From positions 1 to 6,842 of the forward strand of contig JBHLKN010000098.1 of the NCBI GenBank assembly GCA_048886645.1: DNA of 6,842 nt. Reading direction: 5' to 3'. The stretch comes from Wukongarchaeum sp048886645 (GTDB taxonomy: Archaea; Asgardarchaeota; Wukongarchaeia; Wukongarchaeales; Wukongarchaeaceae). Below, in pieces: positions 4,304 through 6,842 of the stretch (position 1 is its first letter; each line of letters begins with the position of its first letter). Under the pieces are notes generated by a model. That model was given only the letters and a program-made list of their open reading frames with translations. It ran no database searches and was not told where the DNA came from. The position numbers were made by a program, and so were the translations under genes.

Positions 4304-5314
4304 ATGTACGCTAAAAATTCTGAAAGCGAAAGAAAAACAGTCGAAATCTTACAGGTTTTAAGCGAGTATAACGAACCTGTAGGAGCGCGAACAATCGCTA
4401 GGGATCTAGAAAAGGTTGGAGTTTTTATTGGAGAGAGGGGAGTTCGATACTATTTGGAGGTTCTTGATGAACATGGATTAACCAAGAAACATTCCAATTT
4501 GGGGAGAACACTGACGGAAAAAGGAAAAGATGAGTTAAAAAATGCTATCGTATTTGACCGTGTTGGATTTGTTATATCAAAGATAAGGACGATGGCTTAT
4601 AAAACAACTTTTAATCCCTATACGTTTGAAGGTAAAATAATCGTTAATATAAGTTATATTGAGAAAGATAAGATCGATGAAGCGCTGGATATTATTAGAG
4701 AAGTGTTTAATGTGGGTTTATGTGTTGCGCCTTACATAAAAATTTTTGAAGAAGGAGAGGAGTTTAAAACAACAATTATCCCTAAGGGAAAAGTTGGTTT
4801 AGCGACTACTTGTAGTATTACGGTTGATGGAGTTTTGTTAAAGGCTGGAATACCAACAGATCCAAAGTATGGTGGAACTGTTCAGATGAGACCTGTAAAG
4901 GAGGGGGATATGATGATGATTGAAGCTGTAAGGTTTACTGATTTAATCGCTTATGAGGGGTCTTCTCTTGATCCTTTAGAAGTTTTTATGGCGCGAGGGA
5001 TGACTTCTGTAAACGAGGTAATTAGTGGAGGGTATGGGAAAATACTTGCTAATTTTAGGGAGATACCTGGTGCTGCAAAAGAATCTGTGGCGGATATCTT
5101 AGAACGTTTGGAAAAAGTTAATTTTATACCAGCATTGCAGGTAGGAGAAGTTAATCGCCCTCTCTTATCAGTTCCTGTGGAGAGGGATAGGTTTGGGATG
5201 GCGATCGTTGGAGGGATTAACGCCATGGCAGCCATAGAAGAGAAAGGTATTAAAACGGATACTAACGCGATAAATGATTTAATTGAAATAAAAAAGATGG
5301 AAAACATCCTATAA
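4304..5314 (+). CDS. nrpR: NrpR-family nitrogen repressor (winged helix plus one NRD domain)
   Basis: NrpR represses nitrogen-assimilation genes in archaea and releases DNA when 2-oxoglutarate rises. The 336 residues show an N-terminal winged helix (about 8-78, including RTIARDLEKVGV and ERGVRYYLEVLDEHGL) and one NrpR regulatory domain (about 82-322). The latter contains TTCSITVDGVLLKAGIP, YEGSSLDPLEVFMARGMTSV, PALQVGEVNRPLLSVPVERDRFGM (in part) and GGINAMAAIEEKGI. Some NrpR proteins have two regulatory domains; this one has a single domain, like the NrpRI partner in Methanosarcina, which works with a separate NrpRII. The start at 4304 has only a weak AGGG ribosome site 8 nt upstream, but it leaves a complete winged helix. 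It diverges from glnA, its expected target, and may be autoregulated. Its stop is 11 bp from that of the converging hydrogenase gene. Confidence 0.93.
   Translation: MYAKNSESERKTVEILQVLSEYNEPVGARTIARDLEKVGVFIGERGVRYYLEVLDEHGLTKKHSNLGRTLTEKGKDELKNAIVFDRVGFVISKIRTMAYKTTFNPYTFEGKIIVNISYIEKDKIDEALDIIREVFNVGLCVAPYIKIFEEGEEFKTTIIPKGKVGLATTCSITVDGVLLKAGIPTDPKYGGTVQMRPVKEGDMMMIEAVRFTDLIAYEGSSLDPLEVFMARGMTSVNEVISGGYGKILANFREIPGAAKESVADILERLEKVNFIPALQVGEVNRPLLSVPVERDRFGMAIVGGINAMAAIEEKGIKTDTNAINDLIEIKKMENIL
5290..5295 (-). terminator. Possible poly-U terminator of the hydrogenase operon
   Basis: On the minus strand a T6 run lies about 30 nt past the hydrogenase stop, inside the nrpR 3' coding end. It is the nearest U-tract for this operon. 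With converging genes so close, the two transcripts must overlap. Confidence 0.3.
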
Positions 5315-5336
5315 TTATTAAATTTTTATTTGGTTT
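5315..5336 (+). terminator. Possible U-rich terminator of nrpR
   Basis: The T-rich stretch just after the nrpR stop (ATTTTTATTTGG and a T4 at 5333-5336) fits archaeal U-tract termination. It has no supporting hairpin and overlaps the end of the converging hydrogenase gene. Confidence 0.35.
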
Positions 5337-6615
5337 TCAAGTCTATTTGTAGGGTGTGGGTGGAGCACGAGATGCAAGGGTCGTAGGCCCTTACAAGTTT
5401 GTGTAGAGCGAAGGTGATTTCTTTTTCGGTTTTTCCTTGTAGTTGGGGTGTGTAGGCTATTATGTCTTCTTCTATGTTTCTGTTGTTCATGCAGGTGGGG
5501 GTTATGATGTTTGCATACTCTACAAGACCTTTTTCATCGAACTTGTAGTGGTGTAGGAGAGCCCCTCTTGGTGCTTCTGTTACTGCTATTCCTTCTCCTT
5601 CTTTGACTTCGAAGTTGTTTTTCTCAGGTTTTAGTTCCGTGTTTTTCAGCTCTTCAAGGATGGCGATGCCGCGGTTGATTAGGTGGGCTACTTCGACTAT
5701 TTGAGCGAAAGATATGAGGTGGGGATTTTTGTTGGGGAACTCTATCTCTGTTCGTTCTATTAACGGCTTTACTTCATCGTCTATAAGGTTGTAGTTTAGA
5801 TTCATTCGGGATAGGGCGCCGACTATGAAACCTTTACCGTTTCTTTTGCATGCTTTTGAGTTGGAATACGGGGGAGTGTATTCCTCTATGTATTCTTTAT
5901 ATCTTGAAATTTCAATGATGCCTTCCTCTGAAGAAACGAGAGGTGCGTTTAAAAATTCGTATTTTTTATCACCTTTTAATGCAACAAAATCGGTTTCTCT
6001 TTCAAAATCTGGATATTTTAACGAGCTGAAAAACTCTACAAGGTTTAATGCTTGATTTTTAAGGTTTTTAAAACTGTTTTCTAGAGCTTCTAAGGAGTTT
6101 TTTGAAGGTATTTTGGAGAATCCTCCTATTTGGGTTGTGATAGGGTGGACAGCCCTTCCACCTACGATTCTTACGGTGTTATTTCCAAGATCTTTAAGTT
6201 CTAGAGAAGTTTTAACTAACTCTTCATGTTTATCGACTAAAGCGATGGCAGAAGGTGCTCCTAAATAGTCGGGCAAAGCCAAAAAGCAGGCGTGTAAAAC
6301 GTTACTTTGAATGATTTCACCTATATCTAAAAGTTCGCGTAACAAATGGGTTTGTTCGGAAATTTGGATATCCATCGCGTTTTCAACGGCTATCAGACCG
6401 GTTAAAATATGGGAAGCAGAACATATACCGCAGATTCTTGAAACAAGTGGCGGTACTTCATCATATTTTCTACCTTTAAGAAAAGCTTCAAAGAGCCTTG
6501 GGCCTTCAAAGATTGACAATTGAACATCTTTCACTTTACCGTCTTCTAATTCTAGGAAAAGACGGCCGTGTCCCTCTACGCGGGTAAAGCGATCTATTGC
6601 TATTGATTGTTTCAT
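5326..6615 (-). CDS. Group 3 NiFe-hydrogenase, large (catalytic) subunit
   Basis: This is the catalytic subunit of a cytoplasmic bidirectional NiFe-hydrogenase, 429 residues with no signal peptide. Both nickel-binding motifs are intact: L1 R60-I-C62-G-I-C65-xxx-H69 and L2 D412-P-C414-xx-C417-xx-H420. The nine residues after His420 are the tail normally removed by a maturation protease. DRFTRVEGHGRL near the N-terminus and VTEAPRGAL in the C-terminal half are also typical. As I recall the families, it looks closer to HydA of sulfhydrogenases (3b) than to MvhA (3c, heterodisulfide reductase-linked), but I cannot separate 3b from 3c by eye, so I give no symbol. It starts 2 bp after the small-subunit stop, with an AGGTGATC ribosome site inside that gene, so the two are cotranscribed. 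The electron-acceptor subunit is not visible. Confidence 0.93.
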   Translation of the reverse strand: MKQSIAIDRFTRVEGHGRLFLELEDGKVKDVQLSIFEGPRLFEAFLKGRKYDEVPPLVSRICGICSASHILTGLIAVENAMDIQISEQTHLLRELLDIGEIIQSNVLHACFLALPDYLGAPSAIALVDKHEELVKTSLELKDLGNNTVRIVGGRAVHPITTQIGGFSKIPSKNSLEALENSFKNLKNQALNLVEFFSSLKYPDFERETDFVALKGDKKYEFLNAPLVSSEEGIIEISRYKEYIEEYTPPYSNSKACKRNGKGFIVGALSRMNLNYNLIDDEVKPLIERTEIEFPNKNPHLISFAQIVEVAHLINRGIAILEELKNTELKPEKNNFEVKEGEGIAVTEAPRGALLHHYKFDEKGLVEYANIITPTCMNNRNIEEDIIAYTPQLQGKTEKEITFALHKLVRAYDPCISCSTHTLQIDLKTK

Positions 6616-6617
6616 CT

Positions 6618-6842
6618 TTAGATCACCTTTAATTTTCTGTATGGTGGTGCCCAGCCGGTATACATTCTAAACTTCCTCAAGATGTCTTCGGAGCTTATTT
6701 TCTTTTCTTTCAGGATTTCGATAAAAGATTCTAGGTTTGCTTGATCGTAAGGGCCTCTACAACCATCACAAGGCACTGAAAAAGCAAGACACCTAGCCTT
6801 ACAACCTGCGTTGGTAACAGGACCCAGGCAAAGCTTTCCCTC
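6618..6842 (-). CDS. NiFe-hydrogenase small subunit, C-terminal part (5' end off right edge)
   Basis: Only the last 74 residues are visible, open to the right edge. They hold the iron-sulfur signature of group 3 small subunits: CLGPVTNAGC (visible residues 5-14), then C18, C25 and C28 in PCDGCRGP. These Cys are expected to bind the [4Fe-4S] clusters that carry electrons to and from the nickel site. The remaining tail (from visible residue 32) is helical and charged, ending in GWAPPYRKLKVI. The gene is spaced 2 bp from the large subunit, so production is probably translationally coupled. Upstream genes that would reveal the acceptor (flavin diaphorase, or MvhD/Hdr subunits) are outside the window. 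Confidence 0.9.
   Translation of the reverse strand, partial: EGKLCLGPVTNAGCKARCLAFSVPCDGCRGPYDQANLESFIEILKEKKISSEDILRKFRMYTGWAPPYRKLKVI

Noticed and set aside
4951..5307. A 118-codon minus-strand frame inside nrpR
   Set aside because: It lies wholly antisense to a well-supported repressor gene and shows no domain of its own.

Overview
This AT-rich window comes from an archaeon, most likely a euryarchaeote or a relative. The evidence is an NrpR-type nitrogen repressor, a split archaeal-type glutamate synthase, TATA-box promoters, and GGTGA/GGAGG ribosome binding sites matching the archaeal 16S 3' end. A group 3 NiFe-hydrogenase would suit an anaerobe, possibly a methanogen or a close relative; the sequence does not fix the lineage. 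A 100-N gap flanked by an exact 77-bp duplication marks it as scaffolded short-read assembly, probably a MAG or single-cell genome.

Layout. On the minus strand, reading leftwards from 2277, are a small double zinc-ribbon protein, the glutamine amidotransferase part of glutamate synthase (probable TTG start at 1890), and a GXGXG-domain protein that continues in frame into a two-cluster ferredoxin domain and off the left edge. Next comes a gene-poor stretch (2278-2630) with the gap. Then glnA (minus, 2631-4004), a 299-bp divergent regulatory region, and nrpR (plus, 4304-5314). Beyond nrpR, with only 11 bp between converging stop codons, lie the large subunit of a group 3 NiFe-hydrogenase (minus, 5326-6615) and the C-terminal end of its small subunit (minus, from 6618 off the right edge).

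How it works together. Glutamine synthetase fixes ammonium into glutamine. The amidotransferase/GXGXG/ferredoxin set moves the amide nitrogen onto 2-oxoglutarate to give glutamate (GS-GOGAT). NrpR senses 2-oxoglutarate and represses nitrogen genes when nitrogen is plentiful. The glnA-nrpR intergenic region has a near-palindromic TATA element abutting a 9-bp inverted repeat of NrpR-operator form (GGA-N8-TCC core). The hydrogenase belongs to a separate, converging operon.

Most unusual observation: the glnA leader on the minus strand holds a 39-codon reading frame (4129-4010). It starts at GTG behind a GGTGA motif, encodes a basic peptide with five glutamines, contains a 10-bp hairpin, and ends with its stop codon inside the glnA Shine-Dalgarno. 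This could be a translationally coupled leader peptide, but a purine-rich leader read by chance is a serious alternative. Everything else is recognisable nitrogen-assimilation and hydrogen-metabolism machinery.
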